A stretch of DNA of 64,000 bases from PLA3 sp964592235 (GCA_964592235.1 CAZQCF010000002.1:124001-188000), one strand, 5' to 3'. Positions 48,634 through 56,837 are shown, counted from the first letter of the stretch. Notes: generated by a model not told the origin, from the sequence alone. Numbers and translations: made by a program.

Positions 48634-48682
48634 CGCGGGAGATGCAGTGCGATATCTGTTTCGCCGATAGCACCCGTAACCC

Positions 48683-50086
48683 ATGACCGCGGCCTCTCAC
48701 TCCATCCCCGCCACAATCCAACCGTCGCTAGCCGCGGCGCGCTATTCATGCGCTGCATGCGACGAGTTGATCGCGCCGGGTCGCCCCATTCTCCCGCGCG
48801 GACCGACCAGCCCCTTTGATCTTTATCGATGCGACGCCTGCGGCATGGTCCAGCAGCAGCCGCGCTACACCCAGGACGAATTGGCGCGACTCTACGCCGG
48901 CGATTACTACGTCTTCGGCGAGGACGACGCCCACCGCGCGGCGCGGGCCGCACAGCAATACGGCGTGCACCTCGCACCAATCGAGCATCTCCCATCGCGG
49001 CGGCTGCTCGATGTTGGCTGCGCGCTGGGTCACTTTTCTGCGCTGGCGCGGGACAGAGGATGGCAGGTTGTCGGGCTGGATGTCTCGCCCGATGCCGCGC
49101 GCCGGGCGGCGGAGCGCTTCGGGTTAAACGTTCTCATCGGCTCGCTCGATCTGCACATCGGCTCACTGGAGCCGTTCGATGCTGTCTTTCTCGGCGATGT
49201 CATCGAGCACGTGCCGCAACCGTTGCACTTCCTGCGCGACGTGCGCCGCGCGCTCGCGCCCGGCGGCATCGTCTGCATCGACACGCCGAACTGGGGCGGA
49301 TTCTGGCGACGCTGGGGAGGGCGACACTGGCTCGGCCTCAACCGGTTTCACATCAACCTCTTCGACGCATCCAGTCTCGCCAACCTGCTGACTTCCGCCG
49401 GCTTCACAAACATCATCGCTGAAAGCTACACGCACCATCGTTACACGAGGCTGGCCTCCAGGCCGGAGATCGCGGCGCTGATCGCGCGGCTCCCCCGGGC
49501 GCTGGTGTGGCGCGTGAATCGACTGCTCGTCAGCCGTTCATCGCGCGACGCGAATCGGCAGGCCCCCAGCGCATGCGCCCGGTTCCAGCCCCGGTCCGAC
49601 CTCCGCGGGGATAATCTCATCGTTCGGGCTTCGCGCACTCGAAAATCGTTCCACGTCCACCGATCGCGGCAAAACTTCTCCGCGATGCATCCCATGGCAT
49701 CACCGACCGATCTCATTTCGATCGGCCCCTTACGCTACCTCCATACAGAACCCGTATTCCTTGAGAATGCGCGGGTGGACCACGCCTTTCACGCGCTCCA
49801 GCACGCGCTGCTTGAGCCGGGTGCGCGGCGTCAGTGGTGTAGGGTGCGTCCCGCGACGCACAAACCCGCGTTGTATCAATCCAGAATCAACTCCACGCCG
49901 TCTTCCGATTCAACGCCACCGGGACCGTGCTGCCGGATGATTTCCACGAGTGTGTCGAAGAGTGTTGGGCCTTCACAGCGCTTGGCACGAGCTAGTCTTT
50001 CTGCGACGTGTCGCGCCTGCTCAAATCGAAGATTTAGCAGAAGCCGGTACCATCGCCAGCGCCAAAGTCGCACGGTTGCGGAATAG
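48683..50086 (+). CDS. Class I SAM-dependent methyltransferase with zinc-ribbon start; 3' end read through
   Basis: 467 aa by reading frame. An N-terminal four-Cys pattern (CAAC ... CDAC, about residues 23-55) suggests a zinc ribbon. The SAM-binding core has LLDVGCALGHFSALARDRGWQVVGLDVS and the family end FLGDVIEHVPQPLHFLRDVRRALAPGGIVCIDTPN, then WLGLNRFHINLF. Relatives usually finish soon after a GDNLIVxA motif, here at about 49605-49640. The last 150 residues do not look native: they cross a duplicated 98-bp segment (49737-49834) and run antisense into the barstar-like gene. The original stop has probably been lost. Substrate unknown; likely a surface-glycan or lipid methyltransferase. Confidence 0.78.
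   Translation: MTAASHSIPATIQPSLAAARYSCAACDELIAPGRPILPRGPTSPFDLYRCDACGMVQQQPRYTQDELARLYAGDYYVFGEDDAHRAARAAQQYGVHLAPIEHLPSRRLLDVGCALGHFSALARDRGWQVVGLDVSPDAARRAAERFGLNVLIGSLDLHIGSLEPFDAVFLGDVIEHVPQPLHFLRDVRRALAPGGIVCIDTPNWGGFWRRWGGRHWLGLNRFHINLFDASSLANLLTSAGFTNIIAESYTHHRYTRLASRPEIAALIARLPRALVWRVNRLLVSRSSRDANRQAPSACARFQPRSDLRGDNLIVRASRTRKSFHVHRSRQNFSAMHPMASPTDLISIGPLRYLHTEPVFLENARVDHAFHALQHALLEPGARRQWCRVRPATHKPALYQSRINSTPSSDSTPPGPCCRMISTSVSKSVGPSQRLARASLSATCRACSNRRFSRSRYHRQRQSRTVAE
49737..49834 (-). pseudogene. Detached copy of the 3' end of the caspase-like gene
   Basis: 98 bp matching 51262-51359 at an offset of 1525 bp with about six mismatches (roughly 94% identity by eye). In the original copy it codes for the C-terminus, including KGVIHPRILKEYGF. 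Here it has no start and lies in the methyltransferase frame on the opposite strand. It is a truncated remnant or duplicated target segment, the outer boundary of the cassette. Confidence 0.8.
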
Positions 50087-50295
50087 CCTAGCCGATCGCG
50101 CGAAATCGCCGAATGCTTCCACCGAAGTACGAATCCCTCATCAGGTGTACCGAATCCGCCGCGCAGGATGTCGTTGAAGGCATCCAGCCCGCGCCCCCAC
50201 ACGGCGCCCGGAATGACCTTGCGCGAAATCTCGCGGTAAAACCCGCCCAGGCTTCTGAAACGCGTTCCGTCGATCTCAACAATGCGTTTGTCCAA
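49876..50295 (-). CDS. Barstar-family protein (predicted nuclease inhibitor or immunity protein)
   Basis: 139 aa from a TTG at 50295. Barstar inhibits the ribonuclease barnase and the family serves as immunity proteins for contact-dependent toxins. The family sequence is clear: IVEIDGTRFRSLGGFYREISRKVI, then WGRGLDAFNDILRGGFGTPDEGFVLRW and KHSAISRDRLG. The acidic helix region of barstar that blocks the RNase site is represented by the DAFNDIL helix. The C-terminal 50 residues (RFEQARHVAERLARAKR, then an acidic end) extend beyond classical barstar. No barnase-type toxin is recognised nearby. Third gene of the cassette, overlapping the methyltransferase read-through on the other strand. Confidence 0.82.
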   Translation of the reverse strand: MDKRIVEIDGTRFRSLGGFYREISRKVIPGAVWGRGLDAFNDILRGGFGTPDEGFVLRWKHSAISRDRLGYSATVRLWRWRWYRLLLNLRFEQARHVAERLARAKRCEGPTLFDTLVEIIRQHGPGGVESEDGVELILD

Positions 50296-50340
50296 TTTGA
50301 TGGCCCTTGATGGGTCGGGGCTTGGGTCGGCACCGGCCCA

Positions 50341-50856
50341 TTACAACGTCGCTTCCCGAATCCTACGATAGCGCTCCCACACACTCATGAAATGCTGTGG
50401 TTGCGCCGGACCATCTAATTCAAGCGACAACACCGCAGCTGCGTCCTGCTTGATGCACTGATAGAGCAAATCGAAGAACGCCGACACTTGTTCGGGACCC
50501 CAATCGAATCCCATGCGGTAATCAAATTCCACGCCGTCCGGCCAGACTGTAAACCCGAGTTCCGGCATCGTCACGCCATTGGACGGCTGATATGCGAGCA
50601 CAAGGTGAAAAGTATCTGCTACTCCCGTCGCAACCAGCGACGCAGGATTGTCAACCGAATCGAGTTCATCCTCTCTACCGGCCGCACGGTTCCAAAAAGT
50701 CCGTGGCGAACCCTGGACGAAGGACCGCTCAAGAACCATTCGATAGATCGAAGCGACGCCATCAGGCGATACATTGTTCAATTCAATACTCGGCAAGGAT
50801 CCATCGTCTTGTTCAAAGCATGCTCGAATCTCATGCCAGAGTTCTTCGGGAGTCAT
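50341..50856 (-). CDS. Unknown protein of the barstar cassette
   Basis: 171 aa, start ATG at 50856 with a GAGGG-like site. A soluble alpha/beta protein with an acidic N-terminal helix (MTPEELWHEIRACFEQDDG) and alternating strands and turns (MPELGFTVWPDGVEFDYRMGFDWG), followed by a helix with AFFDLLYQCIKQDAAAV. I do not recognise a family. Its base composition is clearly less GC-rich than the flanking genes, in line with foreign origin. It lies 45 bp before the barstar gene and 15 bp after the 50872 gene, so the three form one transcription unit. It may be another immunity or toxin component; this is inference. Confidence 0.6.
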   Translation of the reverse strand: MTPEELWHEIRACFEQDDGSLPSIELNNVSPDGVASIYRMVLERSFVQGSPRTFWNRAAGREDELDSVDNPASLVATGVADTFHLVLAYQPSNGVTMPELGFTVWPDGVEFDYRMGFDWGPEQVSAFFDLLYQCIKQDAAAVLSLELDGPAQPQHFMSVWERYRRIREATL

Positions 50857-50871
50857 GCCGCCCTCGCCTAT

Positions 50872-51192
50872 TCATATTTCACGAAGTTGCAGTGCCAGTT
50901 CACCCACTTCAATCAGTCTTGTGATGTATGACCTGGCACTCGCTGACATCCGAGGCAAGACACCCCGAAGCTCTTCTATCAAGCGACCCAGTTCCTTCGC
51001 CCCGCCCTTGCTTAGCTTTCCATGCTTTATGCACGATCGGATCAGCATGGCGACATCCGCATCGATCAGGACAAGCTCCACACCGTCAATATTGACGCCC
51101 GCGATGCCTGCCGGGAAGCTCATATCTTGCAAAGCCCCCCATCGACGCGTCAACTCCACAAGCGAAGCGTTCCACTCACGATAGGTTCTCAT
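50872..51192 (-). CDS. Unknown small protein of the barstar cassette
   Basis: 106 aa, ATG at 51192 with an AGAGGCG stretch upstream. It is predicted mostly helical after a short beta region: VNIDGVELVLIDADVAMLIRSCIKHG then KLSKGGAKELGRLIEELRGVLPRMSASARSYITRLIEVGELALQL. No signal peptide, membrane helix or known motif. The gene is less GC-rich than the chromosome average here. First gene of the cassette, 62 bp after the caspase-like gene's stop. Confidence 0.6.
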   Translation of the reverse strand: MRTYREWNASLVELTRRWGALQDMSFPAGIAGVNIDGVELVLIDADVAMLIRSCIKHGKLSKGGAKELGRLIEELRGVLPRMSASARSYITRLIEVGELALQLREI

Positions 51193-51254
51193 GAGACACG
51201 CCTCTTTGGTCTAGGGGATGATCGCCCATGCACGCCAGCCGTTATGCGACCCGC

Positions 51255-51842
51255 TCACGCCACTTCCATGCAAAACCCGTATTCCTTGAGAATGCGCGGG
51301 TGGATCACGCCTTTCACGCGCTCCAGCACGCGCTGTTTTAGCCGGGTGCGCGGCGTCAGCTTACCGCGGGCCAGTGCGCACAGCACGAGGTAGTCGACGA
51401 TGCACCCCGGCGTCCACTCGATTCCGTGGCGATAGCCGATGACCGCCAGCGCCCCCGTCTCCGTCAGAATCCGTCGCAGATCGATTTTTTTCAATACTTC
51501 ACACGCCGAAATATACAGCACGCGGCCGCGACAGTTACCGCGGAGCACGTCGAGCATTTCATCAAGCTTCACCTTGCGCTTCCAGTTCTCCATGAGAAAC
51601 TTGCCCGGCTCGCCGTGCATGGAGAGATACAGGATCGGATACTTTGCGTAGGCCGCGTCGCACCATTTGCGCAGGTAGAACAGCAGGCTCGGCCCCGTGG
51701 CCGCCGTGCGCAATATGAAATCGACGTTTGACTTATCAGCTTCCTGCACAAGCTGAAGGATGTGCTCCATGGTATAGCGCTTGCGGAAGTCAGACTCCCA
51801 CTCGGCCTCGATGCAGTAGATCCCATTGCAGGTGATCGGCAT
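51255..51842 (-). CDS. Putative caspase/CHAT-like-fold protein (DUF6642-like)
   Basis: 195 aa, ATG at 51842, one base after the stop of the membrane-protein gene. The sequence alternates hydrophobic strands and helices. His76 follows a strand in LYLSMHGEPGKF, and Cys114 follows a strand in GRVLYISACEVL; a His-Gly then Ser-Ala-Cys arrangement is what caspase-like (clan CD) enzymes use as a dyad. A later strand and loop (ALAVIGYRHGIEWTPGCIVDYLVL) would cradle the substrate. The resemblance to DUF6642/CHAT-type proteins is my reading and not verified. Its 3' end is duplicated downstream at 49737-49834. It may be a protease effector controlled by the upstream kinase and membrane protein. Confidence 0.55.
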   Translation of the reverse strand: MPITCNGIYCIEAEWESDFRKRYTMEHILQLVQEADKSNVDFILRTAATGPSLLFYLRKWCDAAYAKYPILYLSMHGEPGKFLMENWKRKVKLDEMLDVLRGNCRGRVLYISACEVLKKIDLRRILTETGALAVIGYRHGIEWTPGCIVDYLVLCALARGKLTPRTRLKQRVLERVKGVIHPRILKEYGFCMEVA

Positions 51843-51843
51843 C

Positions 51844-52641
51844 TTACCGCGCCTCCCAGTTCACCAGTTCCGTCAACGTGTGGTCCGGCGGCGGCTCATG
51901 TGGGCATTGCCACGCTGCCAGGATGCTGATCGCTTCGCGCTGCGTCACCGTTCGCCGGAAGCAGCCGCCCGCATGCGTCCAAAGCTCCAGCACCAGCACC
52001 GACGTCTTGCCTGTGTGGATGTACCGCAGCGCCAGGCACGTGTCACGGGGCGAGAGTACGGTGATCCGCGCGGGGCCGCCCCGTCGCGCCGGTCGCCGGA
52101 TTACCGCCACCCCCCCGGGGAGCAGAAACCAATGCCCGCCGCGACGCGACAGGGCAACAACGATTGCAATCGTGAACGCCACAAGGACCGCACCGGCCAG
52201 CAGTCCGCTCATTGCCGCCAGACGCTGTCCACGCAGGTATCCCACCCCCAGCCCGACGATCAGCGCTGCACCCGTGATTCCCCCGAGCCACGCAAGCATC
52301 TTTCCGATTCGCTCCTCGCGCGTCGGTTTCTCGCCGGAGAGCATTTTGAGGCGCTCGGTGTCGTCGCCCAGACCGCGCGCCACCTCGATCGGCTCGAACC
52401 TCTCTGTAAACGGCGGCGGCACGTCGAAGGGAACGCCCGGCCCGATCAGCACCAGCCCGCCCTGCTCCCGCGCGAGATCGCGAACAGCGTGTCGAAACAC
52501 CCGATTGGCCCAGCGATCCAGCCCCCATGACCGTGAAAGAAATGCCTGCCGCAACGCTGAAAGCGATTCTGCACCGAGCGTGGGAGAGCTGAACTGCTTG
52601 CGGCGATCGACGTGGATAAAGTGAACCGCACCGGAAGCCAT
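51844..52641 (-). CDS. Membrane protein coupled to the caspase-like gene
   Basis: 265 aa from the ATG at 52641; the longer frame to 52695 overlaps the kinase end. N-terminal half is soluble, with VHFIHVDRRKQF and GLVLIGPGVPFDVPPPF. Two adjacent helices lie near residues 135-180 (AWLGGITGAALIVGLGVGYL and AAMSGLLAGAVLVAFTIAIVVAL). The C-terminal domain is beta-rich, about 85 residues, with ITVLSPRDTCLALRYIHTGK. No family recognised. The stop TAA is one base before the caspase-like ATG, so the two are almost certainly translationally coupled. It is 34 bp after the kinase stop. Confidence 0.65.
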   Translation of the reverse strand: MASGAVHFIHVDRRKQFSSPTLGAESLSALRQAFLSRSWGLDRWANRVFRHAVRDLAREQGGLVLIGPGVPFDVPPPFTERFEPIEVARGLGDDTERLKMLSGEKPTREERIGKMLAWLGGITGAALIVGLGVGYLRGQRLAAMSGLLAGAVLVAFTIAIVVALSRRGGHWFLLPGGVAVIRRPARRGGPARITVLSPRDTCLALRYIHTGKTSVLVLELWTHAGGCFRRTVTQREAISILAAWQCPHEPPPDHTLTELVNWEAR

Positions 52642-52675
52642 GCCGCGAAGTATAAGCCGTGCGCGATGATTTGCT

Positions 52676-53974
52676 CTACTTGACGAGCAGCGCAATCAAC
52701 AGGATCACAATCAGCACGCCCTCGGCGATGACGGCCGCGATCAGCGCCGGGTTTGACGACGCCCGCGCGGCGCCATCGGCACGGCCGGCTTCGTACGTCT
52801 CATCGACTTCGCCCGCTCCCAATCCCTTGAGCAAGCTGTCGGCGACGCCCTCGCGCGCCTGCAGCGGCGCCTCGCCCCGCGCGACACGCTCCAGGTCCTG
52901 CAGCATGTCGGTCGTCGACGCGTAGCGTTTGTTGCGATCCTTCGCCATCGCGCGCTCCACGACTTCGCCCAGACCTGTTGAGATGTTGGGATTCAGATGA
53001 TCCGGCGGGACAAGCGGCTCCTTCAGATGTTTCTGCATGATCTGGCCCGGCGTCGTCCCGTCGAACGGCACGCGGCCGGTGATCATGTGATATAGCGTCG
53101 CGCCCAGCGAATAAATATCCGCCCGAAAATCGACATCCTTCACACCGCGCACCTGTTCCGGCGAAATATAGTACGGTGTGCCGTAGGCCCGGCCCTTTTC
53201 CGCTTCGGCCGCCGCCTCGTCGCCGGCCTCTCGCGCCAGACCCATATCGGCCAGTTTCGCGTTGCCGTCCCGCGTGATCATGATGTTCTTCGGCTTCACA
53301 TCGCGGTGGATAAAGCCTCGGGCGTGCGCGTGCTCCAGCGCCCGGGCGATCTGAATGATGACCGACAGGGCGTCCTTCTCCGAGTAAACGCGGCGCTCGG
53401 CGAGAATGTCGTACACCGTCTTGCCGTCGACGAACTCCATCACGAAATAGTGGTAGCCGGCATACTCGCCGACGTCGATCGCCTGCACGATGTTGTTGTG
53501 GTTCAGCTTCGCGGCGGCGCGGCCCTCTTTGTAAAACCGCGCGACGAACTCCGGGTCCTCGCTCAAACGTTTCGGGAGAATCTTGATCGCGACGATGCGA
53601 TCGAGCGAGAGCTGCTTGGCCTTGTACACGCTGGCCATCGCCCCCGCACCGATCCGCTGCATGATCTGAAAACCGGGAATCTGCTGGAGCGACTGCGACA
53701 TCGAATCGTCGGCCGGGTTCATCAGCCGCTTGAGCTGGGTGGCCGTAACGATTCCGTATTTGACGAGCAGTTCCGAAACCGTGGCGTCCTTGCCCTCGTC
53801 GCGGAGCTTCTTCTGCTTGGCGAGAACCGCCTGAACTTCCTCCGAGGTGGCGAGGCGCGCGTCGATCACCATGCGACCGATGGAACTGTGCGCACCGGCG
53901 CCGCTGCGCTGGCCGGCGGCACTGCCGGCGCCCGCACCCGTCTTGTTGCCGACCGCTTTGGGTTCGTTCGCCAT
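52676..53974 (-). CDS. Serine/threonine protein kinase with C-terminal membrane anchor
   Basis: 432 aa. An N-terminal domain (about residues 32-86) with SIGRMVIDARLATSEEVQAVLAKQ and a second similar block resembles the GspE/MshE N-terminal module. The kinase domain follows: Gly loop IGAGAMASVY (108-117), VAIK lysine K131, catalytic HRDVKPKN (D225) and AMG-type magnesium loop DMG at 243-245 in place of DFG. The activation and APE-like segment reads GTPYYISPEQ. A single C-terminal helix (ALIAAVIAEGVLIVILLIALLV) tethers it to the membrane, so the kinase faces the cytoplasm. It heads the operon with the membrane protein and caspase-like gene. Confidence 0.92.
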   Translation of the reverse strand: MANEPKAVGNKTGAGAGSAAGQRSGAGAHSSIGRMVIDARLATSEEVQAVLAKQKKLRDEGKDATVSELLVKYGIVTATQLKRLMNPADDSMSQSLQQIPGFQIMQRIGAGAMASVYKAKQLSLDRIVAIKILPKRLSEDPEFVARFYKEGRAAAKLNHNNIVQAIDVGEYAGYHYFVMEFVDGKTVYDILAERRVYSEKDALSVIIQIARALEHAHARGFIHRDVKPKNIMITRDGNAKLADMGLAREAGDEAAAEAEKGRAYGTPYYISPEQVRGVKDVDFRADIYSLGATLYHMITGRVPFDGTTPGQIMQKHLKEPLVPPDHLNPNISTGLGEVVERAMAKDRNKRYASTTDMLQDLERVARGEAPLQAREGVADSLLKGLGAGEVDETYEAGRADGAARASSNPALIAAVIAEGVLIVILLIALLVK

Positions 53975-54158
53975 GCCGATCAGGCTCCACCTGTCTTGCG
54001 GCCTGCGGTTTCATCGCGAGCGTGGACCGCGAGGCCCATCCGGAAGCGCGTTCCTTCAGCGTGAGTCTGTAACTCGCGCCGACACCTTACTTTATGGCAT
54101 CCGGGGGTTGCAAGTCAACGCGACGACGCCTGGCTTGGATCCGCCCCCCAGTCATCTC

Positions 54159-54743
54159 TCACGGTGCCTTCCAAGGCACGTCTTCCACGCCCGAAAACGC
54201 ATTCGCGCATCGCGCCCACGCAAACAGAAGATCGCTCAATCGATTCAGGAAAATCACCACCTGCGGATTCGGGCAATCGGCCTCCAGCGCGACGACACTC
54301 CGTTCTGCGCGACGACAGACCGTGCGGCAAACGTGCAACGCAGAAGCAGCCGGCGCGCCGCCTGGAAGAATGAACTGCCGCAATTCTGGCACCGCCGCGC
54401 TCGCCTCGTCGATCCAGCCCTCTAACCGTTTGATGTCGCGCTCGCTGACCTTCGGCACCTTGTCGCGATGCGGGGCGCCGATCGGGGTCGCCAGCTCCGC
54501 CCCGATCGTGAACAGGTCACGCTGAACGTGCATCAGGCGATCAACGAGCCGCTGCCAGTCCTGGCGCGCGCCGCCGGTCTGGCTGGCCGCCAAGCCCTGG
54601 GCCACGCCGGCGGCTACGCCGATGAACGCGTTGGTCTCATCCACGTCGCCATACGCGCACACCCGCGCGTCGTGCTTTCGCACGCGCGTGCCGTCGAAGA
54701 GCACCGTCCCGCCGTCATCGCCCTGCTTCGTGTACAGCTTCAC
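54159..54743 (-). CDS. Cob(I)yrinic acid a,c-diamide / cobalamin adenosyltransferase (PduO type)
   Basis: 194 aa. Transfers the adenosyl group of ATP to cob(I)alamin to make adenosylcobalamin in the cytoplasm. The N-terminal hallmark KLYTKQGDDGGTVLFDGTRVRKHDARVCAYGDVDETNAFIGVA binds ATP, and the C-terminal helix signature reads RRAERSVVALE after ALHVCRTVC. Length is normal for the PduO family. Single gene, 184 bp upstream of the kinase. It would supply the cofactor to B12-dependent enzymes; QueG in the same window is cobalamin-dependent, although it uses another form. Confidence 0.92.
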   Translation of the reverse strand: MKLYTKQGDDGGTVLFDGTRVRKHDARVCAYGDVDETNAFIGVAAGVAQGLAASQTGGARQDWQRLVDRLMHVQRDLFTIGAELATPIGAPHRDKVPKVSERDIKRLEGWIDEASAAVPELRQFILPGGAPAASALHVCRTVCRRAERSVVALEADCPNPQVVIFLNRLSDLLFAWARCANAFSGVEDVPWKAP

Positions 54744-54821
54744 CGCCGATGCCCGCCTCTCCCCCTCCTCAAGGCAGACACGTTACCACAATCCGGCCGC
54801 GGCCCCAAATCCACTCGGCGC

Positions 54822-54857
54822 AAAAAAAGCCCGCCGGGCGGTTAAACCCAGCGGGCC
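54822..54857 (-). terminator. Intrinsic terminator of the minus-strand exported-protein gene
   Basis: On the minus strand GCCCGC/GCGGGC (54851-54856 with 54829-54834) forms a stem, with a supporting inner GGG/CCC pairing, followed by seven T (54828-54822). It lies 37 bp after the stop of the 54894 gene. Confidence 0.85.
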
Positions 54858-54893
54858 TTATTTCCCTGGTGAAACAGTCAGCCGAAGACGCGA

Positions 54894-56735
54894 TCACTCG
54901 CCATCGTCCGAACTGTCTTCTTCCGAGTCGCTATTGTCCGAGCCGGAATCGCCATCATCCGATGACGCGCCGTCGGAGTCCGACTCGTCGCCGTCATCCG
55001 CCATGTCGGCTGCCTCGGCCGCCGAGTACTTCTCGAACATCTCCTTGCACGCCTTGATCAACTTCATCGGCACGACAAAGTCGATCCGGCTGGCCGTCTC
55101 CTCGACCGCCGAGGTGACTGCTACCGGCGCGTTCAGGGTCGGCATGTCGAAAGGCACTTCGTCGTCCTCGCCGACCGCTGCGGCGACCTTCTTCACCGTC
55201 TGCATGATGTGATCGACGGCGAAATACATCTCCGCAACCTTCTTCGCCGGCAGACCCTTGCTCACGGCCGCGATGCCGGCATCGGTCGACAAGCCGCCGC
55301 TCGATTTCGCGCCGGTCGCGATCTTCTCAAACCGCTTCTTTCCGCCGCCCAGCGACATCACGACGTGGTTATCGCCCACGGCGCCGAAGCGGATCCGCAC
55401 ATCCGAGCCGAGAACCTTCTTCATCTTCTCGACATCGCCCTTGTCGCCGTCGGTCGCATCAGCGATTTCATCGACGCGAATCTCGATCGTATCGGCCTTG
55501 CCGCCACCGACCGACTCCGCATCCGCCTTGTGAACGATGTGCTTCTTGACCGCGACAAAGTCCTCGTCATCTGACAGGCCCATTGCGGTCGTAAAGAGTT
55601 TACGCAGGCTTGCGACAAACGCCGCGGAGTCGTTCGTCTCGGCCACGATTGCCAGCCCGATCATCCCCTCGGCCGTATCCTCCAGCGCGCTGAACGACAG
55701 CGCGACGCGCTTCAGGTTCTCATGAAGCTTGAGATACTCCTTGTCCATGGTCGCGAGTTGCTCGGGAGTCGCACCGGGAATGCGCATCGACTTGAGCAAA
55801 CCGGAAATCGGCTTATCGCTTCCCGCTGTTTTTCCGATATCGCTGTGGTTGATCGTGCTGGCCAGGCTGAACAGGTACTTGTCCTTTGGGAGCACGGCCA
55901 GCAGGGCGTCCTCCGTGCCCTTGTCGGCCGCGATCATCTTCTCCAGGTCGCCATCGGCCTTGGGTGTGATCCGCGCCACGACGGCCAGTCCATCGTCGTT
56001 GAAGGTCAACCCCAGATCGAAGGCTGCCACCTCGCCGAACATCTTCATGATGTTCTGCGCCGTCTCGCCCGTCGGGTCCTGCGCCGCCATAGCCATCTGG
56101 AGGAACGGCATGGCCATGTCCTTGTAGGCCGTCGCGACTGCACCGAGCGAAATGCTCATGTATACATCCGACGCGCCCATCGCCGCCGATCGGCCCGCCG
56201 ATACTGAAGATCCGATCGTCTTCTTTGATTTAGCGACTTTCGTCACTGCGTCCTGCCCGGGGCCAACCACGACGACCTTGCCCTTGACCGCGGCAAAGCC
56301 CGGCTCGCCCATCACGGTGACGCGCGAAACGCCCTCTTCCTCGCTCGGCTCGGCCGACAACTTCTCCAGCACGGCCTTGGGATCCTTGGCCGGCACAATT
56401 GCCACGGCGGCCTCGTTCATGCCGCCCATCTTCTGAACATCGAGCACCACCACACAGATGGGCCGCGTCATGTCTACCGCGTCGACAAGGTTCAGCGGGG
56501 CGAGCGCCATCGCCGAAATTTGCGGTGGAATCGGCAAGCCCAGCGATTGCTGAAGCCGAGCTGCCGTAGAATCGAGCTGGTCCAACGATCGAATCATGAC
56601 AAACCCCCAGGCATCGCTGGGGATGAGTTCGAGCGTCTCCTTTACGCCGGACGCCTGCGCGGTTGAGCTAAACGCCATGGCCGTCAGCAGGCATGCGACC
56701 GTCCACATTCGTTTGATTCCTGGAATCCTTTTCAT
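54894..56735 (-). CDS. Large exported protein with acidic tail (DUF3352-like)
   Basis: 613 aa from the ATG at 56735, with GGAG upstream; the longer frame to 56792 has no site. A signal peptide ends near TAQAS. The mature part has repeated blocks starting VKETLELIPSDAWGFVMIRSLDQLDSTAARL and later PRDKYLFSLAST-type strands, as in planctomycete DUF3352-like exported proteins that share an 'IP.DA.gfv.i.n...l' entry. The last 35 residues are almost entirely Asp, Ser and Glu, a strongly acidic tail. It lies in the periplasm or outer envelope. Function unknown. Ends with an intrinsic terminator. The upstream neighbour 56838-58772 has similar layout and is likely a paralogue. Confidence 0.65.
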   Translation of the reverse strand: MKRIPGIKRMWTVACLLTAMAFSSTAQASGVKETLELIPSDAWGFVMIRSLDQLDSTAARLQQSLGLPIPPQISAMALAPLNLVDAVDMTRPICVVVLDVQKMGGMNEAAVAIVPAKDPKAVLEKLSAEPSEEEGVSRVTVMGEPGFAAVKGKVVVVGPGQDAVTKVAKSKKTIGSSVSAGRSAAMGASDVYMSISLGAVATAYKDMAMPFLQMAMAAQDPTGETAQNIMKMFGEVAAFDLGLTFNDDGLAVVARITPKADGDLEKMIAADKGTEDALLAVLPKDKYLFSLASTINHSDIGKTAGSDKPISGLLKSMRIPGATPEQLATMDKEYLKLHENLKRVALSFSALEDTAEGMIGLAIVAETNDSAAFVASLRKLFTTAMGLSDDEDFVAVKKHIVHKADAESVGGGKADTIEIRVDEIADATDGDKGDVEKMKKVLGSDVRIRFGAVGDNHVVMSLGGGKKRFEKIATGAKSSGGLSTDAGIAAVSKGLPAKKVAEMYFAVDHIMQTVKKVAAAVGEDDEVPFDMPTLNAPVAVTSAVEETASRIDFVVPMKLIKACKEMFEKYSAAEAADMADDGDESDSDGASSDDGDSGSDNSDSEEDSSDDGE

Positions 56736-56837
56736 GTTTCTGCTCCTTCGATGGACACGGCCATGCCGCGCCGAACTCGTTCTGAAATCCATCGGCGCCA
56801 GGCTTCGGCCTGCGCCGCTCGAATGATATCCGCGGGG

